A DNA stretch of 30,077 bases, from contig JAZDKP010000111.1 in assembly GCA_043802925.1 (NCBI GenBank), forward strand, positions 1-30,077. The letters are read 5' to 3'. The notes beneath the pieces are model-generated. The model ran no database searches. It worked only from the letters and a program-made list of their open reading frames with translations, and was not told the DNA's origin. Shown one piece after another: positions 14,250-22,786 of the stretch; the first letter of the stretch is position 1, and the number at the start of each line of letters is the position of its first letter. The translations under genes and the position numbers were made by a program. Source of the stretch: JAZDKP01 sp043802925 (GTDB lineage Bacteria > Fibrobacterota > OXYB2-FULL-49-7 > JAEUSG01).

Positions 14250-15470
14250 ATGGATACGAAGCTTTTGCCGCGGGATCGTTACATTGAACGGTTGCGTCCT
14301 TTTATGGACAAGCCTGTCATTAAAGTAATTACCGGTATGCGCCGGGTTGGCAAGAGCGGCGTGCTTGAATTGGTGAACCAGGACCTCCTTTCAAAGCGAA
14401 CCCCCAAAAAAAGCATACTTTTCATCAATAAGGAATCGCTTGAATTCAGTTTTATTGAAACCTATAAGGACCTCGATTCCTACGTAAAAAAATCCTTCAA
14501 GGGTGTCCCTGGCAGTCAATATCTTTTTATTGATGAAATACAGGATATCGAAGGCTGGGAAAAGGCCATCGCCTCTCTTCTTGCCGAGAAACGGTGCGAT
14601 ATCTACCTTACGGGTTCCAATGCCACCCTGCTTTCATCGGAACTTTCGACACTGCTTACGGGACGATACATTGAGATTGACGTATATTCGCTGTCGTTCC
14701 GGGAATATCTGCGGTTCCGGCAAGCGCATGGAAATGGACAAGACGTGGAAAAGGAGTTTGACGGTTACCTGCGGTATGGCGGATTGCCGGGTATTCATGC
14801 CTTTCCTCTGGAAGACGAGGTCGTTTACGCCTACTTGAACTCCGTGCTTGATGCGATAGTCTATAAGGACATCGTAAAACGCCATAAAATCCGTGACCTG
14901 TCGCTGCTCGAACGCGTGATTGCTTTCGTGTTCGGTAATTGCGGCAACCTGACCTCGGCAAAAAGCATCTCCGATTACCTTAAGTCACAACGGTCCCGTG
15001 CGAATGTCGCAACGATTCAGGATTATTGCCTGGCCATGGAGCAGGCGTATCTTGTCCACAGGCTCCGGCGTTTTGATTTGAAAGGCAGGCGGCATCTGGA
15101 ATATGCCGAAAAGTTTTACATGGGTGACGCGGGTATCCGGCACGGGCTTATCGGATATGCGGACCGCGATATCGCGGGAGTATTGGAAAATGTCGTAGCG
15201 CTGGAGCTTTTACGGCGCGGCTATAAATTGAGCGTGGGTTCGTTGAACGGGCTTGAGGTTGATTTTGTCGCCCAAAAGCCCGGTGAAACGCTTTATGTGC
15301 AGGTATGCAGCCGGCTGGCTGACAGCAAAACCGTGGATCGCGAATTCGGCAATCTTGAGCGTATCAACGATAATTATCCGAAGCGCGTTCTTTCGCTTGA
15401 AAAGCATTTTCCCCCGGACAGGAAGGGTATAAAACATACGCATATTTCGGATTTTCTGCTTGAGACGTGA
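14250..15470 (+). CDS. AAA_14 / DUF4143 family ATPase
   Basis: The 406-aa protein has an N-terminal AAA_14 ATPase core: KVITGMRRVGKS with Walker A at 29-36, Walker B YLFIDEIQ (Asp95, Glu96) and sensor YLTGSNATLLS (120-129), followed by LTGRY and SLSFREYLRF. The C-terminal half is the DUF4143 domain, with a winged-helix-like middle and a nuclease-fold-like end (LEVDFVAQKPGETLYVQVC). The family is widespread and patchily distributed, often in variable regions; the biochemical role is not settled. The start at 14250 fits the usual RDRYIERL opening and lacks a Shine-Dalgarno. It has its own promoter-like sequence with two inverted repeats. The next gene starts at an overlapping GTGA, so the two may be coupled. 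Confidence 0.92.
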   Translation: MDTKLLPRDRYIERLRPFMDKPVIKVITGMRRVGKSGVLELVNQDLLSKRTPKKSILFINKESLEFSFIETYKDLDSYVKKSFKGVPGSQYLFIDEIQDIEGWEKAIASLLAEKRCDIYLTGSNATLLSSELSTLLTGRYIEIDVYSLSFREYLRFRQAHGNGQDVEKEFDGYLRYGGLPGIHAFPLEDEVVYAYLNSVLDAIVYKDIVKRHKIRDLSLLERVIAFVFGNCGNLTSAKSISDYLKSQRSRANVATIQDYCLAMEQAYLVHRLRRFDLKGRRHLEYAEKFYMGDAGIRHGLIGYADRDIAGVLENVVALELLRRGYKLSVGSLNGLEVDFVAQKPGETLYVQVCSRLADSKTVDREFGNLERINDNYPKRVLSLEKHFPPDRKGIKHTHISDFLLET

Positions 15471-16429
15471 CAATCGCATTGGTACATTTAATTCAAAATA
15501 TAACGGAAGCGGAAAAAAAAAGGGGGGGGTATCCCTACTCTCTTTACCTCAAACGCAAATTCCATGCGCCGGTCCGTAAAATCACCGTGGACGCGGGCTT
15601 TGACTGCCCCAACCGCGATGGCCGGCTTTCACGCGAGGGCTGCTTCTTCTGTGACAACAACGCGTTCAGCCCGGCGGTGAAGCACCGCGGCATGCCGGTG
15701 CGCGAGCAGGTCCTGCAGGCGCTCGAGCAATTCCATGGCTCCCCGGCCACGCGCTTTATCGCCTATTTTCAGCCCTATACCAACACCTATGCTGCGCCCG
15801 AACGACTGCGCAGCCTTTATCGCGAGGCGCTTTGCGACGCGCGTATCGTCGGATTAGCTGTTGCCACGCGACCTGACTGTGTGGATGAAAATGTTATTGA
15901 AGTGTTTCGCGAACTGAAAAAAGAGACGGACGTCTCCATCGAGTTCGGCGTGCAGACTGCGAATGAAATGACGCTCCGGCGCATCAACCGCGGTCATGGC
16001 TTTGAGGTCGTTCCAAAGGCTGCGGCGTTATGCCGCGCAGCAGACGTGGAGTTTGGGTTTCATGTCATTTTAGGGCTGCCGGGAGAGGGGCGGGAGGATG
16101 CCTGCCGCACGGCTGAGGTGCTGCAGGGGTTGGGACACTCAACCGTGAAGATACATCATTTCCATGTGTGCAAAGGAACCCGGTTCGAACAGGAGTTTCG
16201 TGACGGGAAGATAACGGTCCCAGAGATGGAAGACCATGCCGCGGCGGTTGTGGACTTTCTGGAACGCACGTTGCCCAACGTTGCGGTGCAACGGCTGATG
16301 GGCGACTGCCCCAAAGCGGCGCTGGTGGCACCCGCGTGGACACTCGACCGGCCCGCGCTTACACGGGCCGTGGAAGCGGAATTCAGTAAACGGGGAACGG
16401 CCCAGGGGGCAAAGCGTCGCGCCGGTTAA
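15467..16429 (+). CDS. Radical SAM protein of the YhcC/TIGR01212 family
   Basis: The 320-aa protein matches the YhcC family: GGYPYSLYLKRKF near the start, then VDAGFDCPNRDG...GCFFCDNN with cluster cysteines 47, 59 and 62 (spacing C-x11-C-x2-C), FIAYFQPYTNTYA, VGLAVATRPDC, EFGVQTANEMTLRRINRGH and FHVILGLPGEG. The cellular substrate of this family is not firmly established. The likely start is GTG at 15467, overlapping the ATPase stop; no other plausible start exists between the tract below and the cysteine motif. The gene contains a run of nine A then eight G (15513-15529) within its first 21 codons, an unusual homopolymer that keeps the frame open as written. It converges on manC with a single base between the stop codons. 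Confidence 0.9.
   Translation: MTIALVHLIQNITEAEKKRGGYPYSLYLKRKFHAPVRKITVDAGFDCPNRDGRLSREGCFFCDNNAFSPAVKHRGMPVREQVLQALEQFHGSPATRFIAYFQPYTNTYAAPERLRSLYREALCDARIVGLAVATRPDCVDENVIEVFRELKKETDVSIEFGVQTANEMTLRRINRGHGFEVVPKAAALCRAADVEFGFHVILGLPGEGREDACRTAEVLQGLGHSTVKIHHFHVCKGTRFEQEFRDGKITVPEMEDHAAAVVDFLERTLPNVAVQRLMGDCPKAALVAPAWTLDRPALTRAVEAEFSKRGTAQGAKRRAG
15513..15529 (+). repeat. A9G8 homopolymer tract inside the YhcC-family gene
   Basis: Nine A (15513-15521) directly followed by eight G (15522-15529), read in frame as GAA AAA AAA AGG GGG GGG. Runs of this length are prone to slippage and to sequencing error. Any one-base change would frameshift the protein at about residue 20. Confidence 0.9.
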
Positions 16430-16430
16430 A

Positions 16431-17522
16431 TCACTTCAGGAATGATTTGTTTTTACCGGACCGTATCTTTTCTATCAGCGTTTTCACCTTGCCCAGTTTG
16501 TCGGCCGGAATCACCAGCACCGAATCGCCCTGCTTGATGATATACAGGTTCTCGAGCCCGAAGGTGGCCACAATGCCCTTGTCGGCCACGACCGTGAGAT
16601 TGCGGCTGTCGTAGTCTACGCAATTGCCCTGGAGCAGGTTTCCGAAAGCATCCTTGTCAAACAGGTCGCGGTAGGCGTTCCACGAGCCCACGTCGTTCCA
16701 TTCAATGGGGCATTTGACGGCCGTCATATTGTCCGCCTTCTCCAACACTCCATAGTCAATCGATTCCTTGTTTGTTTTCCGGTAAAACGCGTTTAGCGCT
16801 GTCTTGAAGGCCGCAGGAGTCTTGGCCTTTCGCGCAGAAGCCAGGTCCGCGTAAAGCGCGGGCATGTGCCGCTCCAGCGCCCGGAAGAGGGCCGGGAGCG
16901 ACCAGACAAAGATGCCGCAGTTCCAGAGGAAGTCCGGGTTTTGCGTGTAGACCTGCGCGGTCGAGAGGTCCGGTTTTTCCACAAACCGCCGCACCTTCCT
17001 GCCTTCGCTGTTGCCCTCAATGGCAAGCGACTCGCCGCATTCAATGTATCCGAGGCCGGTATGGGCAAAGGCGGGCTTGACTCCAAGACAGACCAGGTCC
17101 CCACGCTCTTGTGTCAACCGGACCCCGAGACGGAGGGACTCAATAAAGGCGGGCACCGGCCGGATGATGTGGTCCGCGGAGAGCACGGCCATGACGCCTT
17201 CGGGGTCCCTGCGCTCAATGAGCGCCGCAGCCGCGGCAATGGCGGGCGCGGTGTTTTTTCCCACGGGCTCGCCGATGACCTGCGCCCCTTTCAAGCCCTT
17301 GAGCAGTCGACGGGTGCGCTGCTCGTAGGCCGCGTTCGTCACGATAATGACGTTGGAGGGGGGCGTGAGCCCGCGCGTCCGTTTCACCGTTGTAAGGAGC
17401 AGAGGTTCTCCCGTGAAGACGCCGAGGAACTGCTTGGGACGGCTTTCGCGCGAATAGGGCCAGAACCGCTCGCCCACGCCGCCGGCCATGATGACCGCGT
17501 AAATCGAATCTTTTGATGCCAT
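16431..17522 (-). CDS. manC: Mannose-1-phosphate guanylyltransferase
   Basis: The 363-aa protein has the nucleotidyltransferase signature AVIMAGGVGERFWPYSRESRPKQFL (residues 9-33), VLSADHIIRP, GYIECGE, FVEKPD, FLWNCGIFVW and CPIEWNDVGSW, all characteristic of GDP-mannose pyrophosphorylases. It makes GDP-mannose from mannose-1-phosphate and GTP, the donor for mannose, fucose and rhamnose-type sugars in surface glycans. It is the short form without a fused phosphomannose isomerase domain. I use the ATG at 17522, because AAGGA lies 7 nt before it; a longer frame to 17555 would overlap the GT4 gene. It is last in the propeller-flippase-GT4 operon, 17 nt after GT4, and supplies activated sugar for that pathway. 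Confidence 0.94.
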   Translation of the reverse strand: MASKDSIYAVIMAGGVGERFWPYSRESRPKQFLGVFTGEPLLLTTVKRTRGLTPPSNVIIVTNAAYEQRTRRLLKGLKGAQVIGEPVGKNTAPAIAAAAALIERRDPEGVMAVLSADHIIRPVPAFIESLRLGVRLTQERGDLVCLGVKPAFAHTGLGYIECGESLAIEGNSEGRKVRRFVEKPDLSTAQVYTQNPDFLWNCGIFVWSLPALFRALERHMPALYADLASARKAKTPAAFKTALNAFYRKTNKESIDYGVLEKADNMTAVKCPIEWNDVGSWNAYRDLFDKDAFGNLLQGNCVDYDSRNLTVVADKGIVATFGLENLYIIKQGDSVLVIPADKLGKVKTLIEKIRSGKNKSFLK

Positions 17523-17539
17523 GGGTGCTTCCTTGTCTT

Positions 17540-18667
17540 TTATGTGTTGAACCACGAAAGAAAAATCTTTTCCTCGTTCTCCCAGCAGAGTTCGCGGGCC
17601 ATTGCCAGCGAATTCGCACGGTACCTCGCGCGCGCGTCCGGGTCCAAGAGCAGACCGTTCACCGCATCCGCAATCGCTTGCAATGTGATTTCCCGTAAAA
17701 GCACGCCCACATGGTACTGTTCGTTGATTTTCCGGAGTTCCGGGAGGTCGCTTAGCACCATGGGCAGACCGGCCATGGCGTATTCGAAAACCTTGTTGGG
17801 CAGTACGTTGACAAGGTTCAGTCCCTCGCCCTTGCCGGTGTAGCAGCCGATGTCCGCGGAACAGGTGAGGGGGTGCAGTTCCGTGAATGGCACGGTCGGC
17901 ACAAGGGAAACCCTGTCCGACAGCCCGAGTTCACGGACTGCGGCCTCGCACGCCGGACGTTCGGGGCCGTCGCCTATCAGGACAAGACGGCCGGTCTTGA
18001 ACAGGGCCGTGGCGCGGGTCAGTTCCACGGTGCCTACGGATTCGAGGAAGGTGCCCTGGAACAGGATGACGGGCACCCCTTCGGGGATGTCGAATCGCCT
18101 GCGGAGGGCATCGCTTTTCCGGTAGGGCGCAAAACACGGGAGGTTACGGACCACCGCCGGAGCGAGGGAGGGGTAGCGCGCGCGCAGGAAGTCGCGGTCG
18201 GACTCGCAGACCGCGAGGCTCTTGTCCGCATATCGTACCGCAAACCGTTCGAGCAGGCCCCAGAGGAATCTCTTGATGGGCCGGTTGTGGACCGCGGCCT
18301 GTTCAATGAAGATTTCGCGCGAATCGTAATAAAGGCGGCCGCCTTGCAGGAGTTTGGCCAGCGCAAAGGGAAAAAGGACCGGAAGGTCGCAGGCGTAAAG
18401 GACTGCGGGCCGCTTACGCCGCGCCCGGCGGAACATTTTGAACATGAAAACCAGGAAAAAGAGGGTGCCGGGCAGCGCGGAACGGGAAATGGAAAGGAGT
18501 GTGAGCGTGATTCCGGCCCAGTGCGAAAGACCGGGCGGGCAACGCGGGTCCGAAAAGCCGGCGACGTCCACGGAATGACCCGCTGCAAGAAGCGACTGCG
18601 CCTGCCGGTGGAGCCGGTATTCGGTCGCGAGGTTGCCGACCGTGCCGCAGAGCACGGTTGCGTTCAT
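17540..18667 (-). CDS. GT4-family glycosyltransferase
   Basis: The ~375-aa protein has a GT-B fold layout. An N-terminal acceptor domain (GTVGNLATEYRLHRQAQSLLAAGHSVDV) includes a hydrophobic stretch (LPGTLFFLVFMFKMF) and YYDSREIFIEQAA. A C-terminal donor domain carries VILFQGTFLESVG, GRLVLIGDGPE and the nucleotide-sugar site VFEYAMAGLPMVLSDLPEL. Enzymes of this class add sugars to lipid-linked glycans at the cytoplasmic face. I take the ATG at 18667, which forms an ATGA overlap with the flippase stop; an in-frame ATG at 18682 would overlap further. Neither has a strong Shine-Dalgarno, consistent with translational coupling. Operon position between flippase and manC supports a surface-glycan role; donor and acceptor sugars are not predictable. 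Confidence 0.88.
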   Translation of the reverse strand: MNATVLCGTVGNLATEYRLHRQAQSLLAAGHSVDVAGFSDPRCPPGLSHWAGITLTLLSISRSALPGTLFFLVFMFKMFRRARRKRPAVLYACDLPVLFPFALAKLLQGGRLYYDSREIFIEQAAVHNRPIKRFLWGLLERFAVRYADKSLAVCESDRDFLRARYPSLAPAVVRNLPCFAPYRKSDALRRRFDIPEGVPVILFQGTFLESVGTVELTRATALFKTGRLVLIGDGPERPACEAAVRELGLSDRVSLVPTVPFTELHPLTCSADIGCYTGKGEGLNLVNVLPNKVFEYAMAGLPMVLSDLPELRKINEQYHVGVLLREITLQAIADAVNGLLLDPDARARYRANSLAMARELCWENEEKIFLSWFNT

Positions 18668-20103
18668 GTGCGAAGAATCCATTTGCGGACCCGGGCTTTT
18701 TCTTCGTCATTAAAGAAGCGTGCCAGGTAGAGCATGGGAAGAAAGGAGAGGGCGAGTATCAGTTTGATCCAGACATTGCCGGCGATGGTGCCCGCGAGGA
18801 AGAGCGCGCCTGTGATCAGTGTTATTTTCAGTATGCGGCCCCATTCGTACCGGATGTAAAAGAGCCGCATCGAAATAGGGTAAAGGAGGGCCGCGATGGC
18901 CGCGTATGAAAGCAGGGTGGTCAGGGCCGCGCCCATGATGCCGAAGCGCGGGATGGCGATAAAGTTGACGCTCACGTTGAGGAAGGCACCCACGAAGGTG
19001 ATGAACGGGATGTAGATGGTTTTTTCCTTGGCGTAAATGCCCACGATGAAATTGGTGTAAATCCCACAGAAAACATACGCGAGCAGGATGACCGGGATGA
19101 CGGCGAGCCCCTGCCGGTAGCCCGCACCGATGACCGAAAAACCACCCACGGAGAAAGAGGCAATTTCGGGGTAAAAGAGGCCCATGCTGATGAAGATGAG
19201 GGCCGTCACGAGGAAGTAATAGGTCAGCACGCGCGAGAAGAGACGGCTGCCCGTGTCACCGCTTTTAAGGTGCGAGAGGAAGAAGGGTTGCCAGGCTGTC
19301 TGGAAGGCCGAGACCGCGAGGAACATCACCGCAGCCAGCTTGCAGGCCGCGCTGTACTGGCCCACGGCCTCGTGGTCCATGAGCCGCGCCAGGAGGATGC
19401 GGTCGATGAGGTCGATGACGATGACAAAGACCACGTTCGGAATATAGGGAAGGCCGAAGGCGATCATCCGTTGCATGAGGCCGCGGTTCAGCGTGAAGCG
19501 CAGATTTTTCAGGAAGACGGGAATACAGAAGAGGAGCTGCACTGTGGAGGCGCCGATGTTGGCGAGGAGTACGGCGTTCACGCCCGTCTGTTTTTTCAGG
19601 ATGATAAAGTAGAAGCAGAAGGTGAAATAGACGGCCACGTGTGCAAGCCGGAGGCCCACATAATAATGGGAACGCTGCGTGGACTGTAGCCACGCGAACG
19701 GGCCCACGGCCATTGCGTCGAGTACGAGGATGAAGAGCATGCTCCGGAAAATGGCGGGAGAATCGAGCGTCAGGAGCCGGTCCACCGGGCCGCGCAGCAG
19801 GACGAGTGCGGCCGTGAAGACCGCGCACGCGATAAAGATCCAGTGCATGCCCGCGGAAAAGACCTCCTCCGGGGAGCAGCCTTCCTTGACCCGGTAGCGG
19901 AGGATGGCCTGCCGCATGCCCACCATGAAGAAGACTTCGGCCAGGCCGATGAAGGTCTGGGCAATGCCGAATTTTCCGTATTCATCCGGGCTGATGGTGT
20001 TGGTGAGCAGGGGCATGAGCAGGAACATGAGCCCCTTGGAAATAAAATTCCCAAGCCCGTAGACCATTGTGTGGGTGAGAAGTTTGCCGATTTGTCCGGC
20101 CAT
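18664..20103 (-). CDS. Wzx/RfbX-type polysaccharide flippase
   Basis: The 479-aa protein has about 12-14 hydrophobic spans and the MOP/polysaccharide-synthase layout: LLTHTMVYGLGNFISKGLMFLLMPLLTN at the start, SPDEYGKFGIAQTF, and a second repeat with MIAFGLPYIPNVVFVIVIDLIDRILLARLMDHEAVGQYSAACKLA. Such proteins flip undecaprenyl-pyrophosphate-linked oligosaccharides, or related lipid-linked sugars, from the cytoplasmic to the periplasmic face. The start ATG shares one base with the stop of the PorZ-like gene (TGATG), and its stop overlaps the GT4 start (ATGA), so the three are tightly coupled. No Wzy polymerase is seen in this window. Confidence 0.9.
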   Translation of the reverse strand: MAGQIGKLLTHTMVYGLGNFISKGLMFLLMPLLTNTISPDEYGKFGIAQTFIGLAEVFFMVGMRQAILRYRVKEGCSPEEVFSAGMHWIFIACAVFTAALVLLRGPVDRLLTLDSPAIFRSMLFILVLDAMAVGPFAWLQSTQRSHYYVGLRLAHVAVYFTFCFYFIILKKQTGVNAVLLANIGASTVQLLFCIPVFLKNLRFTLNRGLMQRMIAFGLPYIPNVVFVIVIDLIDRILLARLMDHEAVGQYSAACKLAAVMFLAVSAFQTAWQPFFLSHLKSGDTGSRLFSRVLTYYFLVTALIFISMGLFYPEIASFSVGGFSVIGAGYRQGLAVIPVILLAYVFCGIYTNFIVGIYAKEKTIYIPFITFVGAFLNVSVNFIAIPRFGIMGAALTTLLSYAAIAALLYPISMRLFYIRYEWGRILKITLITGALFLAGTIAGNVWIKLILALSFLPMLYLARFFNDEEKARVRKWILRT

Positions 20104-22697
20104 CAGCGGACCACCGCGAATTTACCCGTCTGCGACTTTCCGTTTGGAGCGGTAAACCGGTACAGATAGACACCCGTGGCAATGGGCCGGCCGGCCGGGT
20201 TGCGGGTGTTCCACACGATACCTGAGCGTTCACTGTCGAGTTTATAATGGTAGACCAGTGTGCCGGACACCGAGTACACGGCGATGGCGGCGCCGTTTTG
20301 CCGGGTGTTGAGGTAGAGCGTCTGGCCCTGGCCCCGGACGAGTACGGGATAGACATAACCCTTGGTGACATCGTCGGCTATCCGGATTCCGGACTCGAAT
20401 TCCAGCAGCCCGTTGTCATAGCCCGTAAAGACCTTTCCGCTTTTCCGGTGAACCGCGACCGAAAGCACCCGGTTGGATAGGAGCCCGTCGAACTCGGAAT
20501 AGGAATCGATGCGGATGCCTTCGCGGTTCCCCACCCCGTATGGGTTTTCGTCCGTGGGATAGCGCGCGGTCGAGAACCGGAGCATTTTGAGGCCCAACCC
20601 CTCGGTCGCGATCCAAACATTGTTGAGCGAATCGAAATCGAACCCGTTGATGGAGACATCGGGCAGGAAATAGCGCCAGAGGCCGCCGCAGTTGCCAAAG
20701 TCGAGGGAATCGCGGCCCGACGTGTAATAAAAGAGCCCGGCGGTTGTGCTGATCCAGATGTCGCCGTAGAGGTCGGTCCTGACCTTTCGCACGGTTTTGC
20801 TGACCTGGTGCGCGTCGAGTCCGCTTTTGCATTCCGCCTCCAGCTTTTCGTTGCTGGTCCGGCGCGGGCGGTAAAGGTACTGGGTGATGGTGTTGTATTC
20901 GTCAAAGACCAGGGTGTCGCCTTGGGAAGCGCTGCGGCGTTTTCCGAACACGTTCAGTTTGGAACGGCTTTGTCCCACGGCCCAGACATTGCCGGCCTTG
21001 TCGACCGCGATGCTGTTGTAATGCCCGTCGGCCTGGTAGTTGTCGGGATCGTTGGGCACGCGGATGCGGCCGAGCTGACGGTAGCCGCCGCCCGGGGTCA
21101 AGACCGTGTCCGTTGGGATGTTCAGAAGTCGTCCGTTCCAGGAAGTCTGGGTCACGGCATTGTCCATGGAGAGGACGCGAATGTCGCCGGGATGGCGGAA
21201 GGGGTAAGCAATCGGGGCCGTGGAATCGTAGACATAGGCTGAAAAGGTGAAATAAAGGTTTCCGGGTTCGTCCGTGCAGAGGGCGGTGGGGATATGGCAT
21301 GCGCTGTCGGAATAATAGCGGGGATTGGTCTGGGCGACGGTGGCCGTGATGGTGTAGACCGGGCCGAAACGACTTGCGTGCGACCACTGATAGGGCCCCA
21401 GTACGGTGCCGTTGAAGGAGAAGGAGGTGTCGAGGGACGGGTTGTTGAACACGATGAGGCCGTTGATGGTGCCGGCCAGATCCCCGCACGTTGCGATGAG
21501 CCGGCCGAACTTATCTATTAAGAATTCGTTGGAGCCTGGCGAAAATCCGGAGGGCAGCAGGGGCAGGATATGCGACCAGTTATGGCCGTCAAACTTGAGG
21601 ATGCCGAGGCTGTTGCTCTGGTTTGAAAAGGCGTCGCCCGGCGTTTCGACGCTGCTGCAGTAGACGTTACCGAGGACGTCGGTCTTGAGGTCCTTGTAAT
21701 TGGAAAAGCTTTGCTCGTCGCCGTTCCAGTATGAGCGGTTGTCCGAAAGGCGCAGGACCCCCTGGCCGCTGGTCCCGGCGTAGAATCGGCCGTTGTTGTC
21801 AACCGTGAGGCCGGTAAAGCGCGCCGCTCCGATGACGGGCCTCGGGAACGAGGCTGCCAGGGCGGTGCCATTCGCCTTTATCCATATTGTTCCAGCGCTG
21901 TCGCGGAGGCTGTAACGGATCCCGTCCGGCGCATCGCAGGTGGCGGTGTCGAGCAGGCCGTTGACCGTGGACGCGGACAACGCGAACCGGTTGTATCCCA
22001 CGGTGTCCCATTCGCCGTCCACCTGCACACGGTAGGCGAAATCGCCGGCCGCGCCGTTGGTGGTCCAGAGCGTGGGAACCACGAGCGTAAACCCCGGGTT
22101 GTGCTGCGCCAGGGGTTTGGTCCAGTCGAGCGGCATTTTGGCCCAGAAGTACCGCGTCAGCACGTAAACCGTGTCGTTTACGATTTGAAGATCGCGGATG
22201 CCGCTGGCCCGGTTGAGAAAGGGGTTTGTGGCATCGCCGAACATGGAAAAGAAGGGATAGACTCTGGCGCCGTCGTCTTCAGCGAAAAAGCCGAGGCCTT
22301 CGCTGGTGCCGATGAGCAGCGTGCCGCGGTACACGGCAAGCTTTTGGAACCGGATGCCGGTCTGGCTCTTGAAGTCCGTGTAGGTCCTGAAAGGGCCTCC
22401 GTCAAAGATGGACAGGTTGCCGTTGTCGAGCGCAAGGTAGACCCTGCCGTTGTCGCGATCCACGGCCACGGCCGATACTCCGGAGCCGCCCAGCCCGTCG
22501 GCCTGGGTGTAACCGCGTGTTGCACCGGTTGCGATGTCAATGACCTGGAGGCCGCCGCTTGTGGCACAATAGAGGTTTCCGCTGTGATAGGCCAGATCCC
22601 GGACGTCCGCGAACGAATTATGAAGGTTCCACGCGCCGTCCAGGGCATAGAGGCCGCAGACCGGAAGGAGGAGCGTCAGTGCAAGGCGTTTGAACAT
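20103..22697 (-). CDS. PorZ-like exported beta-propeller protein with C-terminal sorting-type domain
   Basis: The 864-aa protein starts with a signal peptide (MFKRLALTLLLPVCGLYA, cleavage near LDGAW). A long repetitive beta region follows, made of WD/two-component-regulator-propeller-like units such as VRDLAYHSGNLYCATSGGLQVID, GVSAVAVDRDNGRVYLALDNGNLSIF and IDKFGRLIATCGDL, consistent with two propellers. The last ~84 residues (about 781-864) form an Ig-like module ending in NPAGRPIATGVYLYRFTAPNG and GKFAVVR, typical of FlgD-like or type IX secretion sorting domains. The N-terminal pattern (propeller beginning right after the signal, 'dGL...' loops, propellers then CTD) resembles PorZ, a surface protein of the type IX system that binds anionic LPS. 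The assignment to PorZ is by pattern only. It heads the operon with flippase, GT4 and manC, with a leaderless-type promoter. Confidence 0.78.
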   Translation of the reverse strand: MFKRLALTLLLPVCGLYALDGAWNLHNSFADVRDLAYHSGNLYCATSGGLQVIDIATGATRGYTQADGLGGSGVSAVAVDRDNGRVYLALDNGNLSIFDGGPFRTYTDFKSQTGIRFQKLAVYRGTLLIGTSEGLGFFAEDDGARVYPFFSMFGDATNPFLNRASGIRDLQIVNDTVYVLTRYFWAKMPLDWTKPLAQHNPGFTLVVPTLWTTNGAAGDFAYRVQVDGEWDTVGYNRFALSASTVNGLLDTATCDAPDGIRYSLRDSAGTIWIKANGTALAASFPRPVIGAARFTGLTVDNNGRFYAGTSGQGVLRLSDNRSYWNGDEQSFSNYKDLKTDVLGNVYCSSVETPGDAFSNQSNSLGILKFDGHNWSHILPLLPSGFSPGSNEFLIDKFGRLIATCGDLAGTINGLIVFNNPSLDTSFSFNGTVLGPYQWSHASRFGPVYTITATVAQTNPRYYSDSACHIPTALCTDEPGNLYFTFSAYVYDSTAPIAYPFRHPGDIRVLSMDNAVTQTSWNGRLLNIPTDTVLTPGGGYRQLGRIRVPNDPDNYQADGHYNSIAVDKAGNVWAVGQSRSKLNVFGKRRSASQGDTLVFDEYNTITQYLYRPRRTSNEKLEAECKSGLDAHQVSKTVRKVRTDLYGDIWISTTAGLFYYTSGRDSLDFGNCGGLWRYFLPDVSINGFDFDSLNNVWIATEGLGLKMLRFSTARYPTDENPYGVGNREGIRIDSYSEFDGLLSNRVLSVAVHRKSGKVFTGYDNGLLEFESGIRIADDVTKGYVYPVLVRGQGQTLYLNTRQNGAAIAVYSVSGTLVYHYKLDSERSGIVWNTRNPAGRPIATGVYLYRFTAPNGKSQTGKFAVVR

Positions 22698-22707
22698 CAG
22701 GAAAAAT

Positions 22708-22713
22708 ATAATA
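22708..22713 (-). promoter_or_regulatory. -10-like element of the PorZ-like/flippase operon
   Basis: On the minus strand TATTAT ends 10 nt before the ATG at 22697, and the region between lacks a Shine-Dalgarno. No convincing -35 was found at the expected distance. Confidence 0.4.
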
Positions 22714-22746
22714 TTGTGGGCGCATGGAAGGCACGGGAGAGAGGCA

Positions 22747-22776
22747 TTGATTTGCCATTCCTCGACAGGCTATTTT
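22747..22776 (+). promoter_or_regulatory. Putative prfB promoter
   Basis: TTGATT (22747-22752), an 18-nt spacer and TATTTT (22771-22776), ending exactly 10 nt before the prfB ATG at 22787. The sequence GCTATTTTT-ACT here resembles the tig -10 region. Confidence 0.45.
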
Positions 22777-22783
22777 TACTGTC
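22764..22783. repeat. Inverted repeat GACAG/CTGTC around the prfB -10
   Basis: GACAG (22764-22768) and CTGTC (22779-22783) are perfect inverted copies around a 10-nt centre that holds the -10-like TATTTT. It could be an operator or chance. Confidence 0.3.
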
Positions 22784-22786
22784 AAT

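Noticed and set aside
17523..17555. Longer N-terminus for manC
   Set aside because: It would overlap the GT4 gene, and the AAGGA 7 nt before 17522 supports the shorter form.
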